A DNA stretch of 64,000 nucleotides from Alphaproteobacteria bacterium Ga0077535 (lineage in GTDB: Bacteria; Pseudomonadota; Alphaproteobacteria; Caulobacterales; Aquidulcibacteraceae): assembly GCA_001464425.1 (NCBI GenBank), contig LNEK01000030.1, positions 1 to 64,000 of the forward strand, in the 5' to 3' direction. The stretch's first letter is position 1; the number at the start of each line of letters is the position of its first letter. The notes under the pieces were generated by a model. It did not search any database, was not told the origin of the DNA, and saw only the letters and a list, made by a program, of their open reading frames with translations. Below, in pieces: positions 44,568 to 53,727 of this stretch. A program made the translations under genes and the position numbers.

Positions 44568-45332
44568 ATGCACACTAGCGCCATGGTGCGGGCCATATTC
44601 ATAGCGATGGGGTTGACACTTCTTCTGTGCGGAATGGCGCGCGCGCAAACGCCGCCCGACGCATTCCTTGAGAATTTCGAAGAACTGGACGAAAGCCGCT
44701 GGCGGATCGCCGATGGCTGGTCGAACGGTTCGTGGACAGCCAATGATTGGCGGCGTTCCCAGATCAGGCGTGTTGCACATGGCATCGAGATCACGCTCGC
44801 GCGCTCGCGCGGCGGTCAAAAGCGCTATTCATCAGGCGAATTGCAAAGCGAAGAGATCTATCGTTACGGGTATTTCGAAACGCGTTTGCAGGCGCCGCGC
44901 GGCTCCGGTCTAGTCACTGGCTTCTTCACATACACACGCCCGGGCGAAGAGAACACCTGGGACGAGATCGACATCGAAATTCTCGGCCGTGACACACGCT
45001 CGATCCAATTTACCTATTTTCGTCACGGCCAACGTCACATCACAACTTTGCCGCTAGGCTTCGACGCCGCCGATGGAATGCACACATACGGCTTCGAATG
45101 GACGCCCCGCGCGCTGCGCTGGTACGTGGACGGACGCTTGCTGCATCAGGAAACCGGGACCAACGGCCCGCTGCCGCAATCACCACAACGCCTCTACTTG
45201 CACCTGTGGAACAGCGAAACATTGACTGATTGGCTGGGGCCGATCTTGCCGTGGCAAGGGCCATGGCGGCTCAACGTCTCGTGCATCGCTTACGCGCCGC
45301 GCTATGACGGCCAATCCCTCTGCGTTGAATAA
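44568..45332 (+). CDS. Secreted GH16-family glycanase
   Basis: The 254-residue protein has a signal peptide (hydrophobic to about residue 25, cleavage after ARAQ) and the GH16 catalytic motif EIDIE at 133-137 (E133 nucleophile, E137 acid/base), with WRIADG and YGFEWTP blocks. GH16 enzymes cut beta-1,3/1,4 glucans and galactans; ExoK and ExsH trim succinoglycan. In this locus it may adjust chain length of the exported polymer. A second in-frame ATG at 44583 is also possible. Confidence 0.88.
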   Translation: MHTSAMVRAIFIAMGLTLLLCGMARAQTPPDAFLENFEELDESRWRIADGWSNGSWTANDWRRSQIRRVAHGIEITLARSRGGQKRYSSGELQSEEIYRYGYFETRLQAPRGSGLVTGFFTYTRPGEENTWDEIDIEILGRDTRSIQFTYFRHGQRHITTLPLGFDAADGMHTYGFEWTPRALRWYVDGRLLHQETGTNGPLPQSPQRLYLHLWNSETLTDWLGPILPWQGPWRLNVSCIAYAPRYDGQSLCVE

Positions 45333-45336
45333 AACG

Positions 45337-46293
45337 ATGGCCGCCGGCAACGCTACCGCGATCATCATCGCCGCCTACAATGCCGAGGCGACGCTGGCGC
45401 ACGCAGTGCATTCAGCCTTGGCGGAGCCAGAAACCGCGGAGATTTGCATCGCCGACGATGCATCGACAGACCGCACGCTCGCGATTGCTCAAGAACTCGC
45501 ATCGACGGATGCACGCATCAAAATAATCCCGCTTGCGTCCAATGGCGGTCCCTCCATCGCGCGCAACGCAGCGCTCGCCGCAACGCGTTCGCCGTGGATC
45601 ACAATTCTAGACGCCGATGATTACTTGCTTCCGGGACGGCTTAGTAGGCTGCATGCCATCGCGAACGACGCCGATTTCATTGGAGACGCGTTAATCCGGA
45701 CGCCCACTGGCGTTAAGCCTGCCTGGCGCCCCCGCTCGCTCGTGCCCAACGCGTTGACGCTTACCGACTTTTTGCTCGGCAATCTTGGCGATGCAAAGGG
45801 CGCACTCGATCTTGGATTTCTGAAGCCGCTGATGCGGCGAAGCTTCCTTGATACGCACGCGATTAAGTACCGCACAGAGATGCGGCTCGGCGAAGATTAC
45901 GAACTTTACGCCCGGGCGCTCGCCCTTGGCGCGCGCTTTGTCGTGTGCGGCGAAGCCGGTTATGTCTCCGTCGAGCGCCAAGGGTCTCTCAGCAAGGATC
46001 ACTCAGAGACAGACTTGCAGCGCCTGCGCGATTGCGACGACGCGATCGCGCAGCTGCGCCCACTTTCGTCCGCCGAGAGCACTGCCCTCAAACGTCATTG
46101 GGCCAGCGTCGATCGGCGGCTGCAGTGGCGGCGCCTCATCAGCGCGGTGAAGACGCGAGATCCGGCCTCTGCGCTCTCGACGTTCCGATCACCCGACGCG
46201 GCGCTCTATCTGTGTGGCAAGTTGGCTGAGCAGGCTTGGCTCCGGAGCACAGGGCGCGGGCCGCGGGCCTTATCCACAGAGGCGGCGCGTTAA
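45337..46293 (+). CDS. GT2 glycosyltransferase
   Basis: The 318-residue protein has TAIIIAAYNAEATLAHAV, EICIADDASTD, ASNGGPSIARNAAL and the metal motif LDADD. ATG at 45337 is chosen because it follows the GH16 stop by four bases and sits just before the fold; an in-frame ATG at 45304 overlaps the GH16 gene. Neither has a clear ribosome site. Likely cytoplasmic, adding a sugar to the lipid-linked repeat unit. Confidence 0.85.
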   Translation: MAAGNATAIIIAAYNAEATLAHAVHSALAEPETAEICIADDASTDRTLAIAQELASTDARIKIIPLASNGGPSIARNAALAATRSPWITILDADDYLLPGRLSRLHAIANDADFIGDALIRTPTGVKPAWRPRSLVPNALTLTDFLLGNLGDAKGALDLGFLKPLMRRSFLDTHAIKYRTEMRLGEDYELYARALALGARFVVCGEAGYVSVERQGSLSKDHSETDLQRLRDCDDAIAQLRPLSSAESTALKRHWASVDRRLQWRRLISAVKTRDPASALSTFRSPDAALYLCGKLAEQAWLRSTGRGPRALSTEAAR

Positions 46294-46385
46294 GCAAAGA
46301 CGGGAAATTTGTCGCGCGTCTGCGCGCGGTCCGACCTTTGCGGCGCTTGTTGCATGGCGTAAGACGTCCCGGAGGTCGCCCGCAT

Positions 46386-46958
46386 ATGTCTTCGCCAATT
46401 TGGCACAATCGCCGCACGCTTTTGATCGGTCTGGCCGGCGCCGGATTGGTGAGCGCCTGCGGCACCGTAGCCAGCACGCCCGCCGATAGCTTCGCACAAC
46501 CGACCGAGTATCGCTTGGGCCCGGGCGATCAGCTGCGGGTGACCGTGTTCAACGAGGCGGAACTGACCGGCCAGTACGTCGTCGGCTCACAAGGCACGAT
46601 TTCCTACCCGTTGGTCGGCACGATCGAGGCGTCTGGCCTCACCGTTGCTGAATTCAGCGAGCGGCTGCAGACGGCGCTCAGCGAATTCATCCGCCAACCG
46701 AACGTCAGCGTGGAAGTCGCAAACTACCGTCCGTTCTTCATCCTGGGCGAAGTGCAGCGGCCAGGAACCTATCCCTACTCGGCCAGCCTGACGGTGCTGA
46801 ACGCTGTCGCGACCGCCGGCGGATTCACCTATCGCGCGAATCGTGGCCGCGTCTTCATTCGCCACGCCAATGAATCCGAAGAGCGTTCCTATCCGCTGTC
46901 GATCGCGACGCCGGTTATGCCGGGCGACACGATCCGCATTGGCGAGCGCCTCTTCTAA
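46386..46958 (+). CDS. Short polysaccharide export lipoprotein (Wza/OPX family)
   Basis: The 190-residue protein has a lipobox (LVSAC), the PES domain (YRLGPGDQLRVTVFNEAELTG) and one SLBB domain (FFILGEVQRPGTYPY), then stops at RIGERLF. E. coli Wza is about twice as long, with more SLBB repeats and a C-terminal outer-membrane helix; these are missing. So it is of the short class thought to need a separate beta-barrel, and such a protein is encoded at 55546-56757. ATG at 46386 has GGAGG upstream; a longer in-frame start at 46236 overlaps the previous gene. Confidence 0.9.
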   Translation: MSSPIWHNRRTLLIGLAGAGLVSACGTVASTPADSFAQPTEYRLGPGDQLRVTVFNEAELTGQYVVGSQGTISYPLVGTIEASGLTVAEFSERLQTALSEFIRQPNVSVEVANYRPFFILGEVQRPGTYPYSASLTVLNAVATAGGFTYRANRGRVFIRHANESEERSYPLSIATPVMPGDTIRIGERLF

Positions 46959-47072
46959 GCGCAGCAAACGCGCATCACGCGAAAACGCGCTGCAATCGAC
47001 ACAATAGTGCGGCGCAAAGCATGCATAAAGCTCGTGCGGAGACGACATCGCCCGGGCTGCTGTGCTAGGTTG

Positions 47073-47097
47073 ACGCCGTTTCCTAAAGGCGTTTTTT
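47073..47097 (+). terminator. Weak terminator after the export lipoprotein gene
   Basis: ACGCC at 47073-47077 pairs with GGCGT at 47088-47092, followed by a run of T to 47097. The stem is only 5 bp with a 10-base loop, so termination may be partial. It lies between the Wza-like and Wzc-like genes. Confidence 0.4.
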
Positions 47098-47125
47098 GCG
47101 CGCTGGGAACGGGACTTCGTGCGCC

Positions 47126-49267
47126 ATGAATAAGATGAACAACGAGCCGCTTCCGGGCGCTAACGGCTACAACGCCTCCGCGCCGCAAGGCTTAGCGGAA
47201 CTCTTCGGCGTAACCGCCGCGATGCAAATGCTGCGTCGCCGGTTCCTGATCATGGGGCTTGTCGGCCTCACGGTCGCCGCCGCCGCGTTCACCTTCTTGA
47301 TGCTGCAAACGCCGTCTTACACGGCGACATCGCTGCTCATTATCAACCCACGTACCGAGCGCGTTCTGGATTCGGAAGCCGTCGTCGGCTCGTTGCCGCT
47401 GCAATCGTCAGCGATCGACTCCGAAATCGAATTGCTTCGCTCGCCCGCGCTGATGAACGAACTCGCGGCCGCACTCGGCCTGCAGAGCCAGCGCACCGGC
47501 GGCGAGACACTTTCCACCGACGATATCGCCGAGAGCCTCGCTGGCGCGATCACGGTAAACCGTCGCGGCATGACGTACGTGATCGAGATCACGGCCCGCT
47601 CCACCGATGCGCAGCGCGCCCAGCTCATCGCCAACACCTACGCCGACGTCTACATCGCCAGCCAAGTGAATGCGCGTGTCGACACCGCCCAGCGCGCCAA
47701 TTCCTGGCTCTCACGCCGCCTCGCCGAACTGCGCGACGACGTGCAAGCCAAGGAAAGCGCCGCCGAGACGTTCCGCGTGCAGTCGGGGCTCATGTCGGCG
47801 CAAGGCTCCACGCTGCAAGAGCAGCAGATCACCAACGTGCAAAGCTCCGTGCTGCAAGCGCAGGCCGATCTGGCCGAGCGCGAAGCGCGCTTCCGCCAAA
47901 TCCAGGAACTCCGCCAGTCGGGCGCGCCGCTCGAAAGCATCGGCAATGCGCTGAACTCGGAAACCATCCGCAACCTGCGTGAGCGCGAGGCCGATATCGC
48001 CCGCCGCCAGTCGGATCTCGAAAACCGTTACCTGCCGACGCACCCGGCCGTCCAAGCGATCCGCGCCGAGCGCGGCGACATCGAAGTGCAGATCCAACGC
48101 GAAATTCAGCGCATCTCCGTGAACCTCGGCAACGAAGTCTCGGTCGCCCGCGCGCGCCTCGCTACGCTGCAGCAATCCATGCGCGACGCCACCGGCGATC
48201 TCTCGAGCAATTCGGGATCTAGCGTGCGTCTGCGCGAATTGGAACGTGAGGCAGCAGCAAGCCGCGAAGTCTATGAGAGCTACCTGCAGCGCTACCAAGA
48301 AATCGCCGATCAGGATCAGCTTAACACCTCGGATGCGCGCCTTCTGGCCTACGCGTCGAGGCCGAATGCACCCTCGTCGCCGAAGCTGCGCATTTCGCTC
48401 GCGCTCGCGATCGCGATTGGCTTGTTGCTTGGCATCGGCGCTGGCGTGATCTCGGAAATCCTCGATCAATCGGTGAAGAACGCCGACGATCTGGAATCGA
48501 AGGTCGGCTATCCAGCCATCGCCTCGATCCCAACGATCTCGAAGCGCATGATGCGCCAAATGCCGCCGGCGGAGCGACATCCCTCCGGCTACCTTGTCGG
48601 CAGGCCGATGTCAGCGTTTACTGAAGCGCTGCGCGTGCTGCGGACGGTGATCGTGTACTCAAAGCTCGACTTCTCCGTGAAGGTCGTCGCCATCACGTCG
48701 GCGCTGCCGGACGAAGGCAAGACTACGATCTCGATGTGCCTCGCACGCGTCGCCGCCATGTCGGGCCAACGCGTCTGCGTCGTCGACTGCGATTTGCGCA
48801 AACAATCCATCAACGATGTCATCGATATCGAAACCGATGTCGGCATTCTGCAAGTTCTGGCCGGCGAAGCGCCGTGGCGCTCGGCGATCGTGCGCGATCC
48901 GAACTCGGACGCACACGTGCTCCCGGTCGCGACCTCAGGCTTTACGCCGCGCGACGTGTTCGGCTCGGAAGCCATGGAGCGCCTCGTCGGTGAGCTTCGC
49001 GCGCACTACGACCTGGTCATCCTAGACTGCGCGCCGATCCTCGCCGTCGCTGAAACCCGTATCCTGGTGAAGCAAGCCGACACGACCGTGCTGGTCGCGC
49101 GCGCTGGCCGCTCAGCCATCGGCGCGGTGCGCTCGGCCGTGGCGCAAACCGAGGGCGCTGGCGGCAAAGTGCTCGGCATCGCTCTGAACTGCGTCCTGCC
49201 GCACTGGCAGAGCTACGCCGACAGCCTCTACTTCTATCAATCGAAATCGTACTACAGCGTCTCCTGA
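47126..49267 (+). CDS. Wzc-type polysaccharide co-polymerase and tyrosine autokinase
   Basis: The 713-residue protein has a first span at about 40-60, a Wzz domain, a long periplasmic coiled-coil region (about 190-400) and a second span near 427-445. The cytoplasmic BY-kinase that follows has a Walker A with K532 in LPDEGKTT, Walker A' VVDCDLRK (552-559) and Walker B DLVILDC. The last 17 residues hold five tyrosines, the usual autophosphorylation cluster. It controls chain length and export with the Wza-like protein. ATG at 47126 is used; another ATG three codons later is possible. Its 3' end overlaps the converging gene by 16 bases. Confidence 0.95.
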   Translation: MNKMNNEPLPGANGYNASAPQGLAELFGVTAAMQMLRRRFLIMGLVGLTVAAAAFTFLMLQTPSYTATSLLIINPRTERVLDSEAVVGSLPLQSSAIDSEIELLRSPALMNELAAALGLQSQRTGGETLSTDDIAESLAGAITVNRRGMTYVIEITARSTDAQRAQLIANTYADVYIASQVNARVDTAQRANSWLSRRLAELRDDVQAKESAAETFRVQSGLMSAQGSTLQEQQITNVQSSVLQAQADLAEREARFRQIQELRQSGAPLESIGNALNSETIRNLREREADIARRQSDLENRYLPTHPAVQAIRAERGDIEVQIQREIQRISVNLGNEVSVARARLATLQQSMRDATGDLSSNSGSSVRLRELEREAAASREVYESYLQRYQEIADQDQLNTSDARLLAYASRPNAPSSPKLRISLALAIAIGLLLGIGAGVISEILDQSVKNADDLESKVGYPAIASIPTISKRMMRQMPPAERHPSGYLVGRPMSAFTEALRVLRTVIVYSKLDFSVKVVAITSALPDEGKTTISMCLARVAAMSGQRVCVVDCDLRKQSINDVIDIETDVGILQVLAGEAPWRSAIVRDPNSDAHVLPVATSGFTPRDVFGSEAMERLVGELRAHYDLVILDCAPILAVAETRILVKQADTTVLVARAGRSAIGAVRSAVAQTEGAGGKVLGIALNCVLPHWQSYADSLYFYQSKSYYSVS

Positions 49268-50434
49268 CGCCGCTTCACGGCATCGAGCATCGCTTCAGCC
49301 ACGCGCTCGCCAATGGCGGGTGCGTGTGCGTTTGAAACATAGGCGTGCCCACGCCGCGCTAGCATGCGCTTTAGCGTTGAGCGCCCCCAAAGCTTCAGCG
49401 CCGCACGCAAAACCCCCACTGCATCTGCCACGACAAGCAGATCGCGGTTGGCGCGCACAGCGAGCCCCTCGCACGCCTTCGGCGTCGCCACTACCGGGCA
49501 GCCAAGCGCCATACCGTCCAACCACAGGCGCAAGGAAAATTCCGGCGCCGCTCAAGACAGCAAGATCATCGACGCGCCCAAGGAAACAAAAGCGGCGCGC
49601 GTCCATCTCCGCCGCTAGCTCCGGCGCATGATCCCCCACGGCTTCGATCACCGCGCTTTCGGGCCACTCGCCTGCGGCTTCCAAATCTTTCACTGCCGCA
49701 GCCAGCGCACGTAGCATGACGATATTCTCGCCATAGCGCATGTTGCCGAGGAAAATTAGCCGTTCGCCAATTGTCTCTGGCAGGGGTCGCGCGGCAATCA
49801 GCGGCGGGGCCGCCATGACGTTCGGCGCGTCGAACGATGCCGCCTCAACTGGCGACGTGAAGAGCACTAGATCGACATGGCGCACCAAGTCGCGCTCGTA
49901 CGCCGCGCAGCGCCGAGACTCTGCGCGCAAGATAGGCCGCGCAAACGCACGTGCGATCGGCGCGAGCGGGCCGACGCGGCGCGTGAGAAAGCCCATGACT
50001 TCGTAATCTTTGCCCGCCGCTTGTGCGTAGCGCGTCGAGAGAAGATCGTCGTAGTCGACGATCCGCGCGCACGTCGGCACGATGTCCGCGGCCAACGGCG
50101 CGAGCCGCAGCATGTCGACATAAACCGCCGCTGCCCCGCTCTCCTGCGCTAAATGCGCGACCGCCGCGCGCGCAGACGCGCTGTGGTACAGCCACGTCTG
50201 CATCGGCAACGCGCCCAGCCGCACCATATTCAGCGCCGCTGCGAGCGGACTGGCGAGCGGCAAAAAGGTTATGCCTTCATCGTGCGCAGCGCCGGTGGGC
50301 GCTCCAAACACCACCAATCGCGGCTCAAACGCCAGCTTCGCTTGCGCGATCCGCTGACGCAGCATCGACGCGCGCCCGCTGTTCTCGGCATACGGGTGCC
50401 GGCTCAGCAGCATCAGGAGCGCAGGCTTGGTCAT
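49252..50434 (-). pseudogene. Frameshifted GT-B glycosyltransferase
   Basis: From 50434 the frame codes a GT-B transferase (LLMLLSRHPYAENSG, IVDYDDLLSTRYAQ, FLGNMRYGENI, CFLGRVDD, GAGIFLAP) up to about 49530. It then continues only in unlikely residues (RQPRSACRGR). A second frame, from about 49533 to 49252, carries the missing C-terminus (LWLDGMALGCPVVATPKACEGLAV). The two parts join into one normal transferase. The same bases at 49523-49534 read as LAPV in one frame and LRLW in the next. So this is either a true mutation or a sequencing error. It overlaps the next upstream gene by ATGA. Confidence 0.82.
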
Positions 50435-51552
50435 GCCTGCACACGCGCCGCTTCGAAAACGACCTTCAACTCATCTTTTGGCTGCAGAAACACGTCGCTT
50501 GAAGTTGACGCGAGACGGGCACGCGCTTGTGCGAGCTGCGTATGGTCCAGCCTTTCGATGAACGCTGGCAGCGTCTCCTCTAAGGGCTCGGCCAATGTGA
50601 AACCAACGCCATGCGCGTCGATCCAGCGCCCCGTCTCACTATCCGACGGCGCAATTGGTGGTGCGCAATAATACCCGCCCTCATAGAGGCGGTTCGGCAG
50701 CAACCACTTCGAGTTCGCGCCTGGATCGTGGAAATCACCCGCCCACACCAAATCCACGTCAGCATAAATAGAAGCGAGATCGCCCGGCCAAGCATAACGG
50801 CCGCCGAAGCTCACATTTGTGCGGCCCGCAAGCTCTGCCTCGAAATTTCCAAGCTCGGTTCGCGCGGGCGCGCCGCGGAGCGAGAGTTCTACGCGCTCTG
50901 GAAACCGATCCGCAAACGACAGCAGCAAGCGTAGACTGCGGCGGCAACGCAAATTGCCGAACCAGCCAATGCGGATCGGGCCCGAGCGTGCGACCGGCGT
51001 AATGGGCCGCGCACCATAATCGAACCCCCAAGGCAGACGATTCTCAATGAGCAACGTCCTGGCACGGCCGGCCTGGCGCTTGTCGAAGTATTCGCGCGCA
51101 AAGGCAGGCGAGCTGATGACCACCGCACTGGTATCGGCGAGCAAGCGCCGCTCGATCCCACGCATCACTGTGCCGAGCGGATCATCGCGGGTCATGAAGC
51201 GATGCACGTCAAGGCACTCATAGACGAGCGCCGCGCGCGAGCCACTCATGCCGCGCCCCCAATGCGCAAGCGCCAGCATATCAAGATTGCGCGCGTAGAG
51301 GACATCTGCCCGCGCCAGCGCCTCGCGGTGCGCGCGCAGGATTGGCCTTGCGCCAAACAACGCGCCTATGCGCTGGGCGAAGGCCGCATCGCTAGTTTCG
51401 CCCAGGTCAACGTTTGGCCACGCCGTTGCCCCCGCCGGACCGCGACGCATGGTGAACGCACGGACTGCAGCTCCGGCGTGCCCGAACGCCTGAATCCGGC
51501 GTTGAACCGCCGGATCGTGAGCGTCGTGTCCAAAGAAAATCAACTCTGCCAA
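50431..51552 (-). CDS. GT-B glycosyltransferase (ExoL-like impression)
   Basis: The 373-residue protein has an N-terminal Rossmann half (LIFFGHDAHDPAVQRRIQAFGHAGAAV) and the C-terminal half with IGWFGNLRCRRSL, AGRTNVSFGGRYAWPGDLASIYADVDLVWAG and NRLYEGGYYCAPPIA. This resembles group-1 transferases of the succinoglycan ExoL type, from memory. No membrane span. It is coupled by a four-base overlap to the frameshifted transferase downstream, so the two are one operon. Confidence 0.8.
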   Translation of the reverse strand: MAELIFFGHDAHDPAVQRRIQAFGHAGAAVRAFTMRRGPAGATAWPNVDLGETSDAAFAQRIGALFGARPILRAHREALARADVLYARNLDMLALAHWGRGMSGSRAALVYECLDVHRFMTRDDPLGTVMRGIERRLLADTSAVVISSPAFAREYFDKRQAGRARTLLIENRLPWGFDYGARPITPVARSGPIRIGWFGNLRCRRSLRLLLSFADRFPERVELSLRGAPARTELGNFEAELAGRTNVSFGGRYAWPGDLASIYADVDLVWAGDFHDPGANSKWLLPNRLYEGGYYCAPPIAPSDSETGRWIDAHGVGFTLAEPLEETLPAFIERLDHTQLAQARARLASTSSDVFLQPKDELKVVFEAARVQA

Positions 51553-51619
51553 GCGCGCCTACCAGGGGGTCAAGGGCCCCGAGTCTCGGCCTCGCGCAAG
51601 GGCTTACGCCGGAAAAGCC

Positions 51620-52411
51620 TCAGGCGTTGCTGCGCTTACGCGCAACGACGCGTTCTGCGCCGGCAGCAGCGCGCGCCTTCGCCAACTTCAAGCCTGGCTT
51701 CCAAAGTTCGCCGCGGTCCCGCATCGAGCGCGGCGCATCCCACAGGATCAGCGCATCGGTGGTGAGCGACCAGGCCAGCGTATAGGCCTTATACTGGCTC
51801 GCCTCTTCCTCATCAGCGTCCACCACGGCGCTGACGCCGATCACGCCGGGGCGTGCGCTCAGATAATAGCGCTTCGCCGTCTTCAGCGGCTCAAGCTCCT
51901 CGCGCGACAGCGGCGACGGACCAACCAGCGCCATATCGCCGGCAATCACGTTAAACAACTGTGGCAGACGTTCTAACGCACGACGCCACTTCGCCTGAGG
52001 GTCCTCGGCTTGGACCGCAATTGCGGTCAAGTCGTTGGCAGGCGCCTCATCCGGCTCACCAGGAAGACGCAAACGCTCAATCTGCGCCGACGGCGGATCG
52101 ATGCGAAGCTTGAAGCACTTAAAGATCCGTCCGCCATACCCAATGCGCTCATGCGCCAGGAACACCGGCGCGGAGTGACGCAATTTGGAAACCAGGGCGG
52201 CGACCGACAGAATGACCAGCCACACCGGCGCACTAATCAGGGTGAGCGTGAGATCAACTGCACGCTTGGACCATCCGCCAAGAACTGCATCGTAAGAAAC
52301 CACGGGCGCACTTGCGAGATCACGCCGGAGCGCGGCCTCGAATGCATTATTGGTTTCCGCATTCTGCGAACCTTGCTGGTCAGCCGACCCGCGAGGCAAT
52401 TGGATGAGCAT
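51620..52411 (-). CDS. Divergent polyprenyl-phosphate sugar transferase
   Basis: The 263-residue protein has the layout of PglC/WcaJ-type monotopic sugar-1-phosphate transferases. There is a membrane-entering helix (about 53-75), a GYGGRIFKCFKLR block near 91-103 and LPQLFNVIAGDMALVGPSPL at 149-168. It departs from the family: the catalytic DE of LDELPQL is ER (E147-R148), KFR is KLR, and GPRP is GPSP. A canonical copy is encoded at 57435-58190. It may have changed chemistry or be a non-catalytic partner. The first 45 residues are a poorly ordered tail. Confidence 0.8.
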   Translation of the reverse strand: MLIQLPRGSADQQGSQNAETNNAFEAALRRDLASAPVVSYDAVLGGWSKRAVDLTLTLISAPVWLVILSVAALVSKLRHSAPVFLAHERIGYGGRIFKCFKLRIDPPSAQIERLRLPGEPDEAPANDLTAIAVQAEDPQAKWRRALERLPQLFNVIAGDMALVGPSPLSREELEPLKTAKRYYLSARPGVIGVSAVVDADEEEASQYKAYTLAWSLTTDALILWDAPRSMRDRGELWKPGLKLAKARAAAGAERVVARKRSNA

Positions 52412-52692
52412 TTGCGATCCTAGGGGCTTAGCTATGGGAGATTAAGTACAGCCGTTGAAAGTGCAATCGCCAACAACCTGCGCGCCGCTAATATTTGTGA
52501 GCCGCCGCTAGCGGGCCACAGAAAGACGCACTTGCAGCGAGAAATGCCGGCCACGCATCTCCTGCTTGTGGATAAAATCGCGGCGCACGAAACATTGTCC
52601 TCGCCGCGACGTTGAGCGGGCGGCTGAGGCTGGGGATTGCGCTTCGGCTCGCACCATCGCAGACAGCATTTGGGGCGGGGAGCGCGAGACGA
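52412..52692. other. Divergent intergenic region in the exopolysaccharide locus
   Basis: About 281 bases lie between the divergent sugar transferase and the kinase-like gene. A TTG at 52612, in frame with the kinase-like gene, would extend it by 27 residues. No convincing promoter, palindrome or small gene is seen. Confidence 0.35.
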
Positions 52693-53727
52693 GTGACGGC
52701 ACCACTGACAGGCGACCGGACAAGGTACGAGCCCGGAACGCTTGGAGCCGCCACGTTGCGCACCAGCCGGCCTTCCCCCTCCCTCCTCGGCTTTCGCTTG
52801 CGCCGCGCCGTGGTACGCCAAGTACTGCCTGTTATTCTCATTACACTCGCGATCGGCGGCATCGGCGTCTTGTACGACGTGTCCGGCGGGGTGCGGCCGC
52901 TTCCGGCCAGCCTGTTTTGGGGACCGCTTGGGTTAGCAGTCGGCCTCGGCTTTGCGCTGATCGCTGAAATCGGAAGAAACACGGTCACTTCGCTCTCTAG
53001 CTTCGGAAAACATCGTGGCTACGCGATCCTGGGCGCGGCACCCGAGCTTCTGCCGCGCACTCTGCGCCAGCTCCCTCCCGACAAACGCTCGCCGGCCGGC
53101 TGCGTCACGTTCCAGCCGGCCTCCCCGTTCGCGACCGCCTTCCGCGACCTCCAGGGCGCTCTGCCAGATGGCGGGGTCGTCTCTTTCATCGCCGCCTTCC
53201 AGGACGACGGCGCAACGACGGCAGCGCTCTGCACCGCGCTCAGCGCCGCCCAGCAGGACCGGCGCGTGATCGCGCTCGACTGCGACCTCCGCCGCCGAGC
53301 GCTGAGCCGTTCGCTCGATGCCGACGTCGAAGACGGCATCCTGCGGGCTTGCGAAAATCCGGAACGTTGGCGCGACTACCTTTGCGAAGAAGAGGAAACC
53401 GGGCTCCACTTCATCCCGGCAGAGCGCGGCTTTAATCCGTGGCGAACTTTGACGGGTTCGCCAGGCTTTGCTGCCCTGCTCGAAGAATTGAGCACTGCCT
53501 ACGATCTGATCGTTTTGGATTGCCCGCCCGCCCTCAGCAGCGCTGAAGGCCCCATCGTCGCCACCTTCGCTCGCACGTGTGTCGTGGTGACCGCCTGGGA
53601 CCGCACCCGGATCAGCGCCGTGCGCAATGCGATGCGGACGCTGCAGCGCAGGCAAAACTTGAACACGGGCGTTTACGTCAATCGTGTGCCGCCGGCGTTC
53701 CGGTTTGGGCGGTTGCGGCCGGACTAG
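52693..53727 (+). CDS. Wzc kinase-like membrane protein lacking the Walker A lysine
   Basis: The 344-residue protein (GTG start, GGGGAG 10 bases upstream; TTG at 52612 is an alternative) has two spans and then a P-loop domain like the BY-kinase part of Wzc or HfsB. The Walker A' VIALDCDLRR and Walker B DLIVLDCPP are present. The Walker A reads DDGATT where the family has GKT/S: the lysine is alanine (codon 53212-53214). It also lacks a tyrosine-rich tail. It may be a pseudokinase that regulates the true Wzc at 47126-49267. It overlaps the converging Hsp70-like gene by 50 bases. Confidence 0.8.
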   Translation: MTAPLTGDRTRYEPGTLGAATLRTSRPSPSLLGFRLRRAVVRQVLPVILITLAIGGIGVLYDVSGGVRPLPASLFWGPLGLAVGLGFALIAEIGRNTVTSLSSFGKHRGYAILGAAPELLPRTLRQLPPDKRSPAGCVTFQPASPFATAFRDLQGALPDGGVVSFIAAFQDDGATTAALCTALSAAQQDRRVIALDCDLRRRALSRSLDADVEDGILRACENPERWRDYLCEEEETGLHFIPAERGFNPWRTLTGSPGFAALLEELSTAYDLIVLDCPPALSSAEGPIVATFARTCVVVTAWDRTRISAVRNAMRTLQRRQNLNTGVYVNRVPPAFRFGRLRPD

